A stretch of DNA of 64,000 bases from JAXMCI01 sp046349435. GTDB lineage: Bacteria > Pseudomonadota > Alphaproteobacteria > Dongiales > Dongiaceae. The position numbers and the translations under genes are program-made. Shown one piece after another: positions 1 through 8,528 of this stretch (the first letter of the stretch is position 1; the number at the start of each line of letters is the position of its first letter). Under the pieces are notes generated by a model. The model did no database searches and was not told where the DNA came from. It saw nothing but the letters and a program-made list of their open reading frames with translations. Location of the stretch: assembly GCA_046349435.1 (NCBI GenBank), contig JAXMCI010000019.1:78700-142699 (forward strand). Direction: 5' to 3'.

Positions 1-2
1 TC

Positions 3-539
3 AGCTTCAGCGACGAGCTCGGCGGCTTCACCCTGGAGCGGGTCAGCGGCAAGGGGACGCCCGACGACCCGATCGTCGTCGAGGAGACGGTGACCGGGCC
101 GCAGAACCCGGTGCTGGTGGTGCGCGGCCTCGACAAGGCCTTCGGCAACCTGATCGGCTCGCAGCACGGCGCCGGTTTCGCCATGCGCAAGATCGTCACC
201 AACCGCACCGACCATCGCTGGCTGCGCTACCAGGTCGAGCTGCGCAAGGAGCTCGACCAGCAGAGCGACTACGGCGACGGGCTGTCCTTCGGCCAGGGCG
301 CGACGGCCGGCCGGACCGAGGGCGGGGCGCCCTTCCGTGGCCGCGAGGACATCGACGAGCCGTTCGACGCCATCGTCTTCACCGACGGCGAGGTGCCGAT
401 CGGCGGCACCGCGCGGCTCGAGTTCGTCGTCACCGACACGCTGCCCGGGCCGGTCTTCTACCTGCTGCAGGAGCCGCTCGACCAGGTCGCCGGCAGCGTG
501 GGAGAGCGGCGGCAGCTGGCCCTCCGGCCGGCGCCCTGA
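3..539 (+). CDS. Unrecognised protein, 3' part only
   Basis: An open frame enters from the left edge and ends at the TGA at 537-539, giving 178 visible codons. The start lies outside the window; the internal ATG at 90 is not a convincing start because codon usage is equally good upstream. The product is soluble-looking and acidic, with no membrane segment in the visible part. I do not recognise the family. The next gene begins 116 bases downstream on the same strand, with no clear hairpin between them. Confidence 0.6.
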   Translation, partial: SFSDELGGFTLERVSGKGTPDDPIVVEETVTGPQNPVLVVRGLDKAFGNLIGSQHGAGFAMRKIVTNRTDHRWLRYQVELRKELDQQSDYGDGLSFGQGATAGRTEGGAPFRGREDIDEPFDAIVFTDGEVPIGGTARLEFVVTDTLPGPVFYLLQEPLDQVAGSVGERRQLALRPAP

Positions 540-655
540 GGGGGAGCCGCGCGCGGCAGGCGAAGCCGTATGCGGATAATGCGCTGGAGGCGGCGGGGGC
601 GCCTGACTATGCTCCGCGGCCACGGAAAACCGAGCCAGAACCGGGGGAACCGCCC

Positions 656-2377
656 ATGACCGGCACGTTCGACAAGTCCAAGCTGCCCAGCCGCCACGTC
701 TCGGTCGGCCCGGCCAGCGCGCCGCACCGCTCCTACTACTACGCCATGGGCATGACCGCCGAGGAGATCGCCCAGCCCTTCGTCGGGGTGGCGACCACCT
801 GGAACGAGGCGGCGCCCTGCAACATCGCGCTGGCCCGCCAGGCCCAGGCAGCCAAGAAGGGCGTCAAGGCGGCCGGCGGCACGCCGCGCGAGTTCACCAC
901 CATCACGGTGACCGACGGCATCGCCATGGGCCATGCCGGCATGAAGTCGTCGCTGGTCAGCCGCGAGGTGATCGCCGACTCGGTCGAGCTCACCATGCGC
1001 GGCCATTGCTACGACGCGCTGGTCGGCCTCGCCGGCTGCGACAAGTCGCTGCCCGGGCTGATGATGGCCATGGTGCGGCTCAACGTCCCGTCGGTGTTCA
1101 TGTATGGCGGCTCGATCCTGCCCGGCCGCTTCCGCGGCCGCGACGTCACCGTGCAGGACGTGTTCGAGGCGGTCGGCGCGCACTCCGCCGGCAAGATGAG
1201 CGAGCACGACCTGCACGAGCTCGAATGCGTGGCGTGCCCGTCGGCCGGCTCCTGCGGCGGCCAGTTCACCGCCAACACCATGGCCTGCGTCTCCGAGGCG
1301 ATCGGGCTGGCGCTGCCCGGCTCGGCCGGCGCCCCGGCGCCCTACGAGTCGCGCGACGCCTATGCCGAGGCCTCGGGCGAGGCCATCATGAAGCTGATCG
1401 CCCGCAACCTCAGGCCGCGCGACATCGTCACCCGGCGCTCGCTGGAGAACGCCGCCATGGTGGTGGCCGCCTCGGGCGGCTCGACCAATGCCGGGCTGCA
1501 CCTGCCGGCGATCGCGCACGAGGCCGGCATCGACTTCGACCTGCACGATGTCTGCGCCATCTTCAAGAAGACCCCCTATATCGGCGACCTCAAGCCGGGC
1601 GGCCGCTACGTCGCCAAGGACCTGTTCGAGGTCGGCGGCGTGCCGATCCTGATGAAGGCCCTGCTCGATGGCGGCTACCTGCACGGCGACTGCATCACGG
1701 TGACCGGCAAGACGATCGCCGAGAACCTCGCCGAGGTCGCCTTCCCGACCGACCAGGACGTCATCCGGCCGACCAGCAACCCGATCTCGCCGACCGGCGG
1801 CGTGGTCGGGCTGCGCGGCAACCTGGCGCCGCAGGGCGCCATCGTGAAGGTCGCCGGCATGAAGACGCTGCAGTTCACCGGCAAGGCGCGCTGCTTCGAC
1901 TGCGAGGAGGACGCCTACGCCGCGGTCGAGCGCCGCGACTACCAGCCGGGCGAGGTCCTCGTCATCCGCTACGAGGGGCCGCGCGGCGGGCCGGGCATGC
2001 GCGAGATGCTGGCCACCACCGCCGCCATCTACGGCCAGGGCATGGGCGACCAGGTGGCGCTGATCACCGACGGCCGCTTCTCCGGTGCGACCCGCGGCTT
2101 CTGCATCGGCCATGTCGGGCCGGAGGCGGCGGTCGGCGGCCCGATCGGCCTGCTGCGCAACGGCGACGTGATCCGCATCGATGCGGCCAAGGGCACGCTC
2201 GAGGTCGATCTCAGCGACGCCGAGCTGGCCGAGCGCCGCAAGGCCTGGAAGCCGCGCCGCCACGACTACCAGTCGGGCGCGATCTGGCGCTACGCCCAGA
2301 CCGTCGGCGACGCCGAGAAGGGCGCGGTGTGCCACCCCGGCGGCAAGGCCGAGACGCACGTCTTCGCCGACATCTGA
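656..2377 (+). CDS. ilvD: Dihydroxy-acid dehydratase (IlvD/Edd family)
   Basis: 573 aa, the usual length for the short IlvD class. The family dehydrates 2,3-dihydroxy-3-methyl acids to 2-keto acids in valine and isoleucine synthesis, in the cytoplasm. Three cysteines placed as in the [2Fe-2S] enzymes are visible: C55 (EAAPCN), C128 (GCDKSLPG) and C200 (PSAGSCGGQFTANTM). The family C-terminal region with DGRFSGATRGFCIGH is present. A GGGGGAACC stretch lies just before the ATG. No other ilv gene is nearby, so a related sugar-acid dehydratase of the same superfamily cannot be fully excluded, but the motifs fit IlvD best. Confidence 0.9.
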   Translation: MTGTFDKSKLPSRHVSVGPASAPHRSYYYAMGMTAEEIAQPFVGVATTWNEAAPCNIALARQAQAAKKGVKAAGGTPREFTTITVTDGIAMGHAGMKSSLVSREVIADSVELTMRGHCYDALVGLAGCDKSLPGLMMAMVRLNVPSVFMYGGSILPGRFRGRDVTVQDVFEAVGAHSAGKMSEHDLHELECVACPSAGSCGGQFTANTMACVSEAIGLALPGSAGAPAPYESRDAYAEASGEAIMKLIARNLRPRDIVTRRSLENAAMVVAASGGSTNAGLHLPAIAHEAGIDFDLHDVCAIFKKTPYIGDLKPGGRYVAKDLFEVGGVPILMKALLDGGYLHGDCITVTGKTIAENLAEVAFPTDQDVIRPTSNPISPTGGVVGLRGNLAPQGAIVKVAGMKTLQFTGKARCFDCEEDAYAAVERRDYQPGEVLVIRYEGPRGGPGMREMLATTAAIYGQGMGDQVALITDGRFSGATRGFCIGHVGPEAAVGGPIGLLRNGDVIRIDAAKGTLEVDLSDAELAERRKAWKPRRHDYQSGAIWRYAQTVGDAEKGAVCHPGGKAETHVFADI

Positions 2378-2398
2378 GGCTAATCGAGGAGGCCAGCC

Positions 2399-3130
2399 AT
2401 GACGGCTTTCGTCCTGAGCCCCTCTCCCGCGCGCGCGGGAGAGGGAGGGGCCCGCCCGCTAGGGCGGGAGGGTGAGGGTGGAGCGAGCCGCACGACCATC
2501 ACCCCGACCCTCTCCGGCAGGCGGGAGAGGGGGCGTCGTCTGGCTGGCTTCGTTGCGCTTCTCCTCGCCCTGGTCACCCTGTCCGGCTGCGGCGTCAACG
2601 AGATCCCGACCCTGGACGAGCAGGTCAAGGCGGCCTGGGCGCAGGTGCAGAACCAGTACCAGCGGCGCGCCGACCTGATCCCGAACCTGGTCGCCACGGT
2701 GAAGGGCTACGCCCAGCACGAGGAGCAGGTGCTGCGCGAGGTCACCGAGGCGCGCTCCAAGGTGGCGCAGATGCAGGTGCCGCCCGACATCCTGACCAAC
2801 CCGGCGGCGTTCCAGGCCTTCCAGCAGAACCAGGGGCAGCTGACCCAGGCGCTGTCGCGGCTGATGGTGGTCAGCGAGCGCTACCCCGACCTCAAGGCGA
2901 ACCAGAACTTCCTGTCGCTGCAGTCGCAGCTCGAGGGCACCGAGAACCGCATCTCGGTGGCGCGGCGCGACTACATCGAGACGGTGCGCCAGTACAACAC
3001 CGTGCTGCGCACCATCCCCGGCCGCTGGATCGCCGCCATCCTCTATCCCGACGCGCAGGTGAAGGAGAGCTTCACCGCCGACCAGGGCGCCCAGGGCGCG
3101 CCGAAGGTGGATTTCGGCAACGGCTCGTGA
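2399..3130 (+). CDS. lemA: LemA family lipoprotein
   Basis: 243 aa. A hydrophobic segment (about residues 48-62) ends in the lipobox LSGC at C64, so the protein should be a lipoprotein. The LemA helical domain follows, with QYQRRADLIPNLVATVKGYA near its start. The ATG at 2399 has a good ribosome site (GAGGAGG at 2386-2392) and no better start lies in frame, but this leaves an unusually long N-region. Residues about 6-46 are encoded by a palindromic repeat (2414-2540) rather than by family sequence. The stop overlaps the GTG of the following TPM gene, a LemA-TPM pairing common in bacteria. The role of LemA proteins is poorly defined. Confidence 0.85.
   Translation: MTAFVLSPSPARAGEGGARPLGREGEGGASRTTITPTLSGRRERGRRLAGFVALLLALVTLSGCGVNEIPTLDEQVKAAWAQVQNQYQRRADLIPNLVATVKGYAQHEEQVLREVTEARSKVAQMQVPPDILTNPAAFQAFQQNQGQLTQALSRLMVVSERYPDLKANQNFLSLQSQLEGTENRISVARRDYIETVRQYNTVLRTIPGRWIAAILYPDAQVKESFTADQGAQGAPKVDFGNGS
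2414..2540. repeat. Palindromic repeat element inside lemA
   Basis: A perfect 26-base palindrome at 2420-2445 (13-base arms, CCCTCTCCCGCGC and its complement) is followed by the smaller inverted repeat CCCGCC/GGCGGG (about 2453-2470) and a second CCCTCTCC/GGAGAGGG pair near 2509-2533. The same core recurs at 45884-45911. It resembles the mobile intergenic palindromes seen in many alphaproteobacteria, but here it is translated as part of lemA. Confidence 0.8.
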
Positions 3131-3921
3131 TCCGTCTCCACCTCATCCTGCTGCTGCTGGTCGGCGCGCTCGCCGGCACGCCGGCGCTCGGCGCCGTTCC
3201 CGACTACCCCGCGCTGACCGGCCGCGTCGTCGACAATGCCGGCCTGCTGTCGCGGACCGGGCGGGCCGCGCTCGAGGCCAAGCTGGCCGATTTCGAGCGG
3301 GCCCGCTCGACTCAGGTCGTCGTCGCGACGGTGCCGACCCTGCAGGGCTATGCGATCGAGGAGTACGCCAACGGCCTGTTCAGGGCCTGGGGCATCGGCC
3401 AGCGCGGCACCAACAATGGCGCGCTGCTGCTGGTGGCGCCGAAGGAGCGGGAGGTCAAGATCGAGGTCGGCTACGGCCTCGAGGGCACGCTGACCGACGC
3501 GCTGAGCAGCGCCATCATCCAGCAGCGCATCCTGCCGCAGTTCCGCGCCGGCGGCTACGAGGCGGGGATCTTCGCGGGCGTCGACGGCATCCTCGCGGTG
3601 CTCGATCCGACCTACAAGCCGAGCGAGCGGGTCATCACCCAGCAGGTGCCGGCCAGCGAGGGCGACCAGGGCTCGTTCCTGCCCTTCGTCATCGTCGCCA
3701 TCTGGGTCATCGCCTTGCTCTTCCTCAGCCGCTACCGCCGCCATCGCGGCTATGGCGGGTTCGGCGGCGGGTTCGGCGGGGGCTGGGGGCGCGGCGGCGG
3801 CTGGAGCAGCGGCGGCGGCGGCAGTTCCGGGGGCGGCAGCTCCGGGGGCGGCTTCTCGGGCGGCGGCTTCTCCGGCGGCGGCGGCTCCTCGGGTGGCGGC
3901 GGCGCCACCGGGCGCTGGTAG
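3127..3921 (+). CDS. TPM-domain protein, YgcG-like, membrane anchored
   Basis: 264 aa. The GTG start overlaps the lemA stop (GTGA). There is an N-terminal signal peptide (about residues 1-22), a TPM domain (about 27-150, beginning YPALTGRVVDNAGLLS), one membrane segment (about 183-201) and a Gly/Ser-rich tail running to the end (about 205-264). This is the standard YgcG/DUF-type arrangement, with the TPM domain outside the membrane and the low-complexity tail in the cytoplasm. TPM proteins often sit next to LemA and are linked to envelope or photosystem maintenance; the bacterial activity is not established. It is followed 4 bases later by a second TPM-like gene. Confidence 0.85.
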   Translation: MIRLHLILLLLVGALAGTPALGAVPDYPALTGRVVDNAGLLSRTGRAALEAKLADFERARSTQVVVATVPTLQGYAIEEYANGLFRAWGIGQRGTNNGALLLVAPKEREVKIEVGYGLEGTLTDALSSAIIQQRILPQFRAGGYEAGIFAGVDGILAVLDPTYKPSERVITQQVPASEGDQGSFLPFVIVAIWVIALLFLSRYRRHRGYGGFGGGFGGGWGRGGGWSSGGGGSSGGGSSGGGFSGGGFSGGGGSSGGGGATGRW

Positions 3922-3925
3922 CCCC

Positions 3926-4543
3926 ATGGCCTTCATCGACAGCGACGGCCGCAAGCGCATCGAGGATGCGATCCGCGCCGCCGAGGCGAAGACCGGCGGC
4001 GAGCTCGTCACGGTGATCGCGCAGCGCTGCGACACCTACCTGTTCCTGCCGATCCTCTATGCCAGCGTGCTGGCGATGACCATCCCGCCGGTGCTGTTCG
4101 CGCTGCGGCTGGAGACGCGCGCGCTGCCGCTGTTCCTCATCCAGATCGCGGTCTTCGCCACGCTCTCGCTGCTCTTCCTGTGGACGCCGGTCACCATGGC
4201 GCTGGTGCCGCGCGCGGTGAAGCTGCAGCGCGCCGCCCGGCTCGCCCGCGAGCAGTTCTATGCCCGCGGCCTGCACGAGACGGCCGAGCGCCACGGCGTG
4301 CTGCTGTTCGTCGCGGTGGCCGAGCGCTATGTCGAGATCATCGCCGACCGCGGCATCCATGCCCGGGTGCCGGAAGGCGCCTGGGACGGCATCGTGGCGG
4401 AGTTCACCACCCGGGTCCGCGCCGGGCGCATCGCCGAGGGCTTCGTCGCGGCGGTCGCCGGCTGCGGCGAGCTGCTGGCCGAGCATTTTCCGCGGCAGCC
4501 GGACGACAAGGACGAGCTCACCAACCGGCTGATCGAGATCTGA
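3926..4543 (+). CDS. Second TPM-domain membrane protein
   Basis: 205 aa from the ATG at 3926. The open frame continues upstream to 3752, but that part only shadows the Gly-rich tail of the previous gene. There is a short cytoplasmic N-terminus, two membrane segments (about residues 38-60 and 67-88), then a TPM-like domain containing RHGVLLFVAVAERYVEIIAD, typical of the family. With lemA and the first TPM gene it forms a three-gene unit with overlaps or very short gaps, so the three probably act together at the membrane. No enzymatic motif is recognised. Confidence 0.8.
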   Translation: MAFIDSDGRKRIEDAIRAAEAKTGGELVTVIAQRCDTYLFLPILYASVLAMTIPPVLFALRLETRALPLFLIQIAVFATLSLLFLWTPVTMALVPRAVKLQRAARLAREQFYARGLHETAERHGVLLFVAVAERYVEIIADRGIHARVPEGAWDGIVAEFTTRVRAGRIAEGFVAAVAGCGELLAEHFPRQPDDKDELTNRLIEI

Positions 4544-4548
4544 CGGTC

Positions 4549-6042
4549 ATGGCCCGGATCGCCATCGGCGGGTTCCAGCACGAGACGAACAGCTTCGCGC
4601 CGACGCCGGCGCGGCTCGCGGACTTCGTGGCGCCCGACGCCTGGCCCGGGCTGGTGCGCGGGCCCGAGCTGCTGCCGGCGATCGCCGGCATCAACCTGCC
4701 GGCGGCGGGCTTCGCCGAGGCGGCCGCGGCTGCCGGGCACGAGCTGGTGCCGCTGCTCTGGTGCTCGGCCTCGCCGCTCGGCCTGGTCGAGGCGGACGCC
4801 TACGAGACGATCGCCGGCTGGCTGCTCGAGGCGATCCGGGCGGCCGGCCGGCTCGACGCGATCTATCTCGACCTGCATGGCGCCATGGTGGCCGCGCATC
4901 TCGAGGACGGCGAGGGCGAGCTGCTGCGCCGGATCCGCGCGCTGGTCGGCCCCGACCTGCCGCTGGTCGCCAGCCTCGACCTGCACGCCAACGTCACCGC
5001 GGCGATGGTCGAGCATGCGACGCTGCTGGTCGCCTATCGCACCTACCCGCATGTCGACATGGCCGAGACCGGCGCCCGGGCGGCCCGCGCGCTGCCCCCG
5101 CTGCTGGCCGGCGCGCGGCCGGCCAAGGCCTTCCGCAAGCTCGACTTCCTGGTGCCGCTGCCCTGGCAGTGCACGATGATCGCGCCGGGGGCAGGGCTCT
5201 ATGGCGGCCTCGCCGCGCGCGAGACGGCGGGCGGCGAGCTGCTCGGCCTGTCGCTGGCGATGGGTTTCCCGCAGGCCGACATCGCGGAGTGCGGCCCGTC
5301 GGTGCTGGCCTACGGCAGCACGAAGGCGGCGGCCGACGCCGCGGCCGCGGCACTGGCGGCCGAGCTCGCCGCCGCCGAGCCCGCTTTCGCCGGACGCATC
5401 TGGTCGCCCGACGAGGCGGTTGCCGAGGCGATGCGCCAGGCGGCGGCTGGCGGCCGGCCGGTGGTGCTGGCGGATACGCAGGACAATCCAGGTGCCGGCT
5501 GCGACTCCGACACCATGGCGGTCACCGAGGCGCTGGTCCGGCACGGCGCCCGCGGCGCCCTCTCCGGCCTGATCTGCGATCCCGCCGCCGCGGCGGCGGC
5601 GCACGAGGCGGGGGAGGGGACCGAACTCGCGCTCGCGCTCGGCGGCCGCTCGCCGGTGCCGGACAGCCGGCCGCTCCAGGCGCGCTTCCGCGTCGTGCGC
5701 CTGGGCGACGGCGCCTTCACCGGCGAGGGCCCGTTCTACAAGGGAGCCCGCATGCAGCTCGGGCCGATGGCCCTGCTCGAGACCGGCGGGGTGCGGATCG
5801 CCGTCTCCAGCCGCAAGCAGCAGGCCGCCGACCAGGCGATGTTCCGCCATCTCGGCGCCGACCCGGCCCGCCATCCCATCCTGGCACTGAAGAGCTCGGT
5901 GCATTTCCGCGCCGACTTCGAGCCGATCGCCGGCGCCATCCTGATCGTCGCAGCCCCGGGCGCCAGCCCGGTCGACCACCGCCGGCTCGCCTATCGCAGG
6001 CTGCGGCCGGGCGTGCGGCTGATGCCGGCTGCGGCCGGCTAG
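4549..6042 (+). CDS. M81 family metallopeptidase (MlrC-like)
   Basis: 497 aa, normal for the family. The start is ATG 4549, five bases after the previous stop, giving the family N-terminus IGGFQHETNSFAP. Other family signatures are DLHGAM (about residue 106), SLDLHANVT and the DTQDNPGAGCDSD metal-site segment. The N-terminal half corresponds to the DUF1485 domain and the rest to MlrC_C. MlrC is known from microcystin breakdown in sphingomonads, but most homologues, including this one, are in genomes without that pathway and probably act on other small peptides or amides. No mlrA or mlrB is present in the window. Confidence 0.85.
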   Translation: MARIAIGGFQHETNSFAPTPARLADFVAPDAWPGLVRGPELLPAIAGINLPAAGFAEAAAAAGHELVPLLWCSASPLGLVEADAYETIAGWLLEAIRAAGRLDAIYLDLHGAMVAAHLEDGEGELLRRIRALVGPDLPLVASLDLHANVTAAMVEHATLLVAYRTYPHVDMAETGARAARALPPLLAGARPAKAFRKLDFLVPLPWQCTMIAPGAGLYGGLAARETAGGELLGLSLAMGFPQADIAECGPSVLAYGSTKAAADAAAAALAAELAAAEPAFAGRIWSPDEAVAEAMRQAAAGGRPVVLADTQDNPGAGCDSDTMAVTEALVRHGARGALSGLICDPAAAAAAHEAGEGTELALALGGRSPVPDSRPLQARFRVVRLGDGAFTGEGPFYKGARMQLGPMALLETGGVRIAVSSRKQQAADQAMFRHLGADPARHPILALKSSVHFRADFEPIAGAILIVAAPGASPVDHRRLAYRRLRPGVRLMPAAAG

Positions 6043-6167
6043 CGCCGGTCGCGCTCGCGCGGCGGCGGCAGGTGCAGCACGCGCGAGAACAGGAAGAGCC
6101 GCCAGACCTCGTTGAGGAAGCTGCCCTCGTCGGTCCTGCGGGGAATCCGCGCGGGAGGCTGTCGCAT
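6039..6167 (-). CDS. Small hypothetical protein, 42 aa
   Basis: A short minus-strand frame starts with ATG 6167, only 5 bases after the MarR stop, and its own stop overlaps the last bases of the MlrC-like gene. The centre, SFLNEVWRLFLFSRVL, is amphipathic or weakly hydrophobic and is flanked by basic, proline-rich ends. The tight coupling to marR makes it worth keeping. I do not recognise it, and a chance ORF is quite possible in DNA of this GC content. Confidence 0.35.
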   Translation of the reverse strand: MRQPPARIPRRTDEGSFLNEVWRLFLFSRVLHLPPPRERDRR

Positions 6168-6172
6168 GGGGG

Positions 6173-6670
6173 TCAATCCAGGACGGGGCATTGCGGGAGC
6201 GGGCACGCCGCGTCGTCGCACAGCCGGCAGATGTGGTCGGCGGAACGGCGGCCGGCGCTGGTCCGGGCCAGCAGCTTTTCGAGCAGCGGCACCAGCGCGC
6301 CGCGCTCGCCGGCATCGAGGCCGTGCAGCGCCTCGTCGAGCACGCGGCGCCGCTCGGCGAGAACGGCCGCGACCGCGGTGGCGCCGGCCGGCGTCAGCCG
6401 CAGCGCCACGCTGCGCTGATCCGGGCCCGCGGCACGCTCGACCAGCCGGTCGGCGACCAGCCGGTCGACCAGGCGCACGGTCCCGGAGTGGGAGAGCTGC
6501 AGGATCGTCCGCAGCCGCTCGATCGAGAGGCCGGGATAGTTGTGGATGCAGACCAGCGCCGCCGGCGCGGCGGCGCCGTGCCGTGCCCCGTGCTCGGTGG
6601 CCGCGGTCATCGCGTCGGTCAGGGCGAGGGCAAGGGCGCCGAGAAGATTGCCGGTGCGAGCGTCGGACAT
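6173..6670 (-). CDS. MarR family transcriptional regulator with Cys-rich tail
   Basis: 165 aa. The start chosen is ATG 6670; longer frames run back over the divergent promoter region. A winged helix-turn-helix (about residues 38-100) includes YPGLSIERLRTILQLSHSG and the DQRSVALRLTPAG wing. The last 20 residues hold four cysteines, C148, C151, C156 and C161 (CRLC-x4-C-x4-C), which could bind a metal or sense redox state; that is inference. The gene is divergent from a SAM methyltransferase, a usual arrangement for a MarR target. An AT-rich stretch around 6675-6705 would carry its promoter and probable operator. Confidence 0.85.
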   Translation of the reverse strand: MSDARTGNLLGALALALTDAMTAATEHGARHGAAAPAALVCIHNYPGLSIERLRTILQLSHSGTVRLVDRLVADRLVERAAGPDQRSVALRLTPAGATAVAAVLAERRRVLDEALHGLDAGERGALVPLLEKLLARTSAGRRSADHICRLCDDAACPLPQCPVLD

Positions 6671-6728
6671 GGGACCAATATATGCATGTAGCACACAGAT
6701 GTCAAGGCACGACCGCCCGCCTCCGGAG

Positions 6729-6757
6729 ATGACGGAAACCGGCGCACCGCCTATAGT
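6729..6757 (+). promoter_or_regulatory. Candidate promoter for the methyltransferase gene
   Basis: ATGACG (6729-6734), a 17-base spacer and TATAGT (6752-6757) resemble a housekeeping sigma promoter in the marR/methyltransferase divergent region, 134 bases before the GTG start. Confidence 0.4.
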
Positions 6758-6890
6758 GGCAATGCGATCCTGCGGTCGCTGGCCGGGTGAAGGATTGTCC
6801 TCGGAGCGACCGATCCGATGTCGCTCACCCGCGGGACATGGGGTGGATCGCTCCGATTCCATTGTTTGTCAGGCGAGGGGCCGCCCATCC

Positions 6891-7712
6891 GTGGCTGAGG
6901 AGACGTTCACGGCGCTGGAGCGCGACGGCTGGGACCGTAACGCCGCCGACTACGACCGCTGGACGCTGCACTGGACGAGCCAGGCCTTCGGCCCGCTGCT
7001 CGACGGCCTGGGCGATGTGCGGGGCAAGCGCCTGCTCGACGTCGCCTCGGGGACGGGGCATCTCGCCAGGGCGGCCGCGGAGCGCGGCGCGGCAGCGGAA
7101 GGGATCGACATCGCGCCGTCGATGGTGGCGCGGGCCAGCCGCGACTTTCCGGGGATCGCCTTCCGCGTCGGCAGTGCCGAGGCGCTGCCCTATGCCGATG
7201 CCAGCTTCGATGCCGTGACCTGCTGCTTCGGCCTGCTCCATATGGAGCGGCCGGAGGCCGTGCTGGCCGAGTTCCACCGCGTGCTGCGGCCGGGCGGCCG
7301 GTTCGCCTACGCCGTCTGGCACGGGCCGGAGCAGGGCGGGGCGCTGTTCGACCTCTTCCTGTCGACCTTCCGCGAGCTCGCCGACCTGGACGTCGGCCTG
7401 CCGCCGGCGCCGCCCTTCTTTCAGTTCGCCGACCCCGCCGCCCGCGACCGGCTGCTGCACGAGGCGGGGTTCGCGGAGGTCACGGGCCGCGACCTCACCT
7501 TCACCTGGCGGGCCCGCCGGCCGGAGGATCTCGTGCTGATGCTCAAGGAGGGCATGGTGCGCAACCGCATGCTGTTCGACCGCCAGGCGCCGGCCGTGCA
7601 GCAGCGGATCCTGGCGACGCTGGTCGAGCGGGGCGGCGCCTTCATGTGCGGCAGCGGCATCGAGATCCCGACCGCCGCCCATCTCGCGACGGCGTCGAAG
7701 CCGGCGGGGTAG
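6891..7712 (+). CDS. Class I SAM-dependent methyltransferase
   Basis: 273 aa from GTG 6891, preceded by an AGGGG-type ribosome site. The Rossmann-fold motif I is LLDVASGTGHLA (about residues 45-56). The acidic motif II is EGIDIAPSMV, then come SAEALPYADASFDAVTCCFG and HRVLRPGG, the pattern of UbiE/Methyltransf_11 enzymes. The substrate cannot be told from sequence. It is divergently transcribed from a MarR regulator, which suggests control by a small ligand, possibly an aromatic or toxic compound. The xthA gene on the other strand ends 6 bases beyond its stop. Confidence 0.8.
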   Translation: MAEETFTALERDGWDRNAADYDRWTLHWTSQAFGPLLDGLGDVRGKRLLDVASGTGHLARAAAERGAAAEGIDIAPSMVARASRDFPGIAFRVGSAEALPYADASFDAVTCCFGLLHMERPEAVLAEFHRVLRPGGRFAYAVWHGPEQGGALFDLFLSTFRELADLDVGLPPAPPFFQFADPAARDRLLHEAGFAEVTGRDLTFTWRARRPEDLVLMLKEGMVRNRMLFDRQAPAVQQRILATLVERGGAFMCGSGIEIPTAAHLATASKPAG

Positions 7713-7718
7713 GGGGCG

Positions 7719-8519
7719 CTAGACCGCCAGCTCGCACCACACCGGGGTGTGGTCGGAGGGGCGCTCGCGGCCGCGCGGGCCGCGGTCGATGCCGGCGTCG
7801 GCGAGGCGGTCCGCCGCCTGTGGCGACAGCAGCAGGTGGTCGATGCGCAGCCCCTCGTCGCGCTGCCAGCGCCCGGCCTGGTAGTCCCAGAAGCTGTAGA
7901 AGTGCGGCTGCGGGTGGATCGCCCGGATCGCATCGGTGTAGCCGAGGTTGATCAGCGAGCGGAACTCGCGCCGCGTCTCCAGCCGGCACAGCGCGTCGTC
8001 GCGCCAGCCGGTCGGGTCGTAGACGTCGTCGTCGGTCGGGCAGACATTGTAGTCGCCGCCCAGCACCACCGGCTCCTCATGGGCCAGCAGTTCCTCGGCG
8101 TGGCGGCGCAGCCGGCGCATCCAGCCGAGCTTGTAGGGGTACTTCTCGCTGTCGACCGGGTTGCCGTTGGGCAGGTAGAGCGAGGCGACCCGCACCACCG
8201 GCCGGGCGGCACCGTTCTCGGCCGGCGGCTCGACCAGCACCTCGATGTAGCGCGCCTGAGGATCGCCCTCGTCGCCCGGCAGCGCCGTGCGCTCGACCGT
8301 CATCGGGTGGCGGCTGAGCAGGGCCACGCCGTTGTAGCTCTTCTGGCCGACCGCCACGAGGTTGTAGCCGAGATCCTCGATCTCCAGCCGCGGCACGTCG
8401 TCGGTCAGGCACTTGATCTCCTGCAGCAGCACGACGTCGGGATGCGCGCTGCGCAGCCAGTCCAGCACCGCGCCGATGCGGGTCTTCAGCGAGTTGACGT
8501 TCCAGGTGGCGATGCGCAA
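7719..8519 (-). CDS. xthA: Exodeoxyribonuclease III
   Basis: 266 aa, full length for the ExoIII/AP endonuclease family acting in base-excision repair. It starts MRIATWNVNSLKTR, continues with the metal-binding glutamate in LLQEIK and has GGDYNVCPTDDD; the C-terminus carries RIDHLLLSPQ and PSDHTPVW with the catalytic histidine. It lies 9 bases after erpA on the same strand and is probably cotranscribed with it. Confidence 0.95.
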   Translation of the reverse strand: MRIATWNVNSLKTRIGAVLDWLRSAHPDVVLLQEIKCLTDDVPRLEIEDLGYNLVAVGQKSYNGVALLSRHPMTVERTALPGDEGDPQARYIEVLVEPPAENGAARPVVRVASLYLPNGNPVDSEKYPYKLGWMRRLRRHAEELLAHEEPVVLGGDYNVCPTDDDVYDPTGWRDDALCRLETRREFRSLINLGYTDAIRAIHPQPHFYSFWDYQAGRWQRDEGLRIDHLLLSPQAADRLADAGIDRGPRGRERPSDHTPVWCELAV

Positions 8520-8528
8520 GGCGGCGCC

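Noticed and set aside
3752..3925. N-terminal extension of the second TPM gene
   Set aside because: The extra 58 residues are Ala/Gly-rich shadow of the previous gene's Gly tail; ATG 3926 gives the normal protein.
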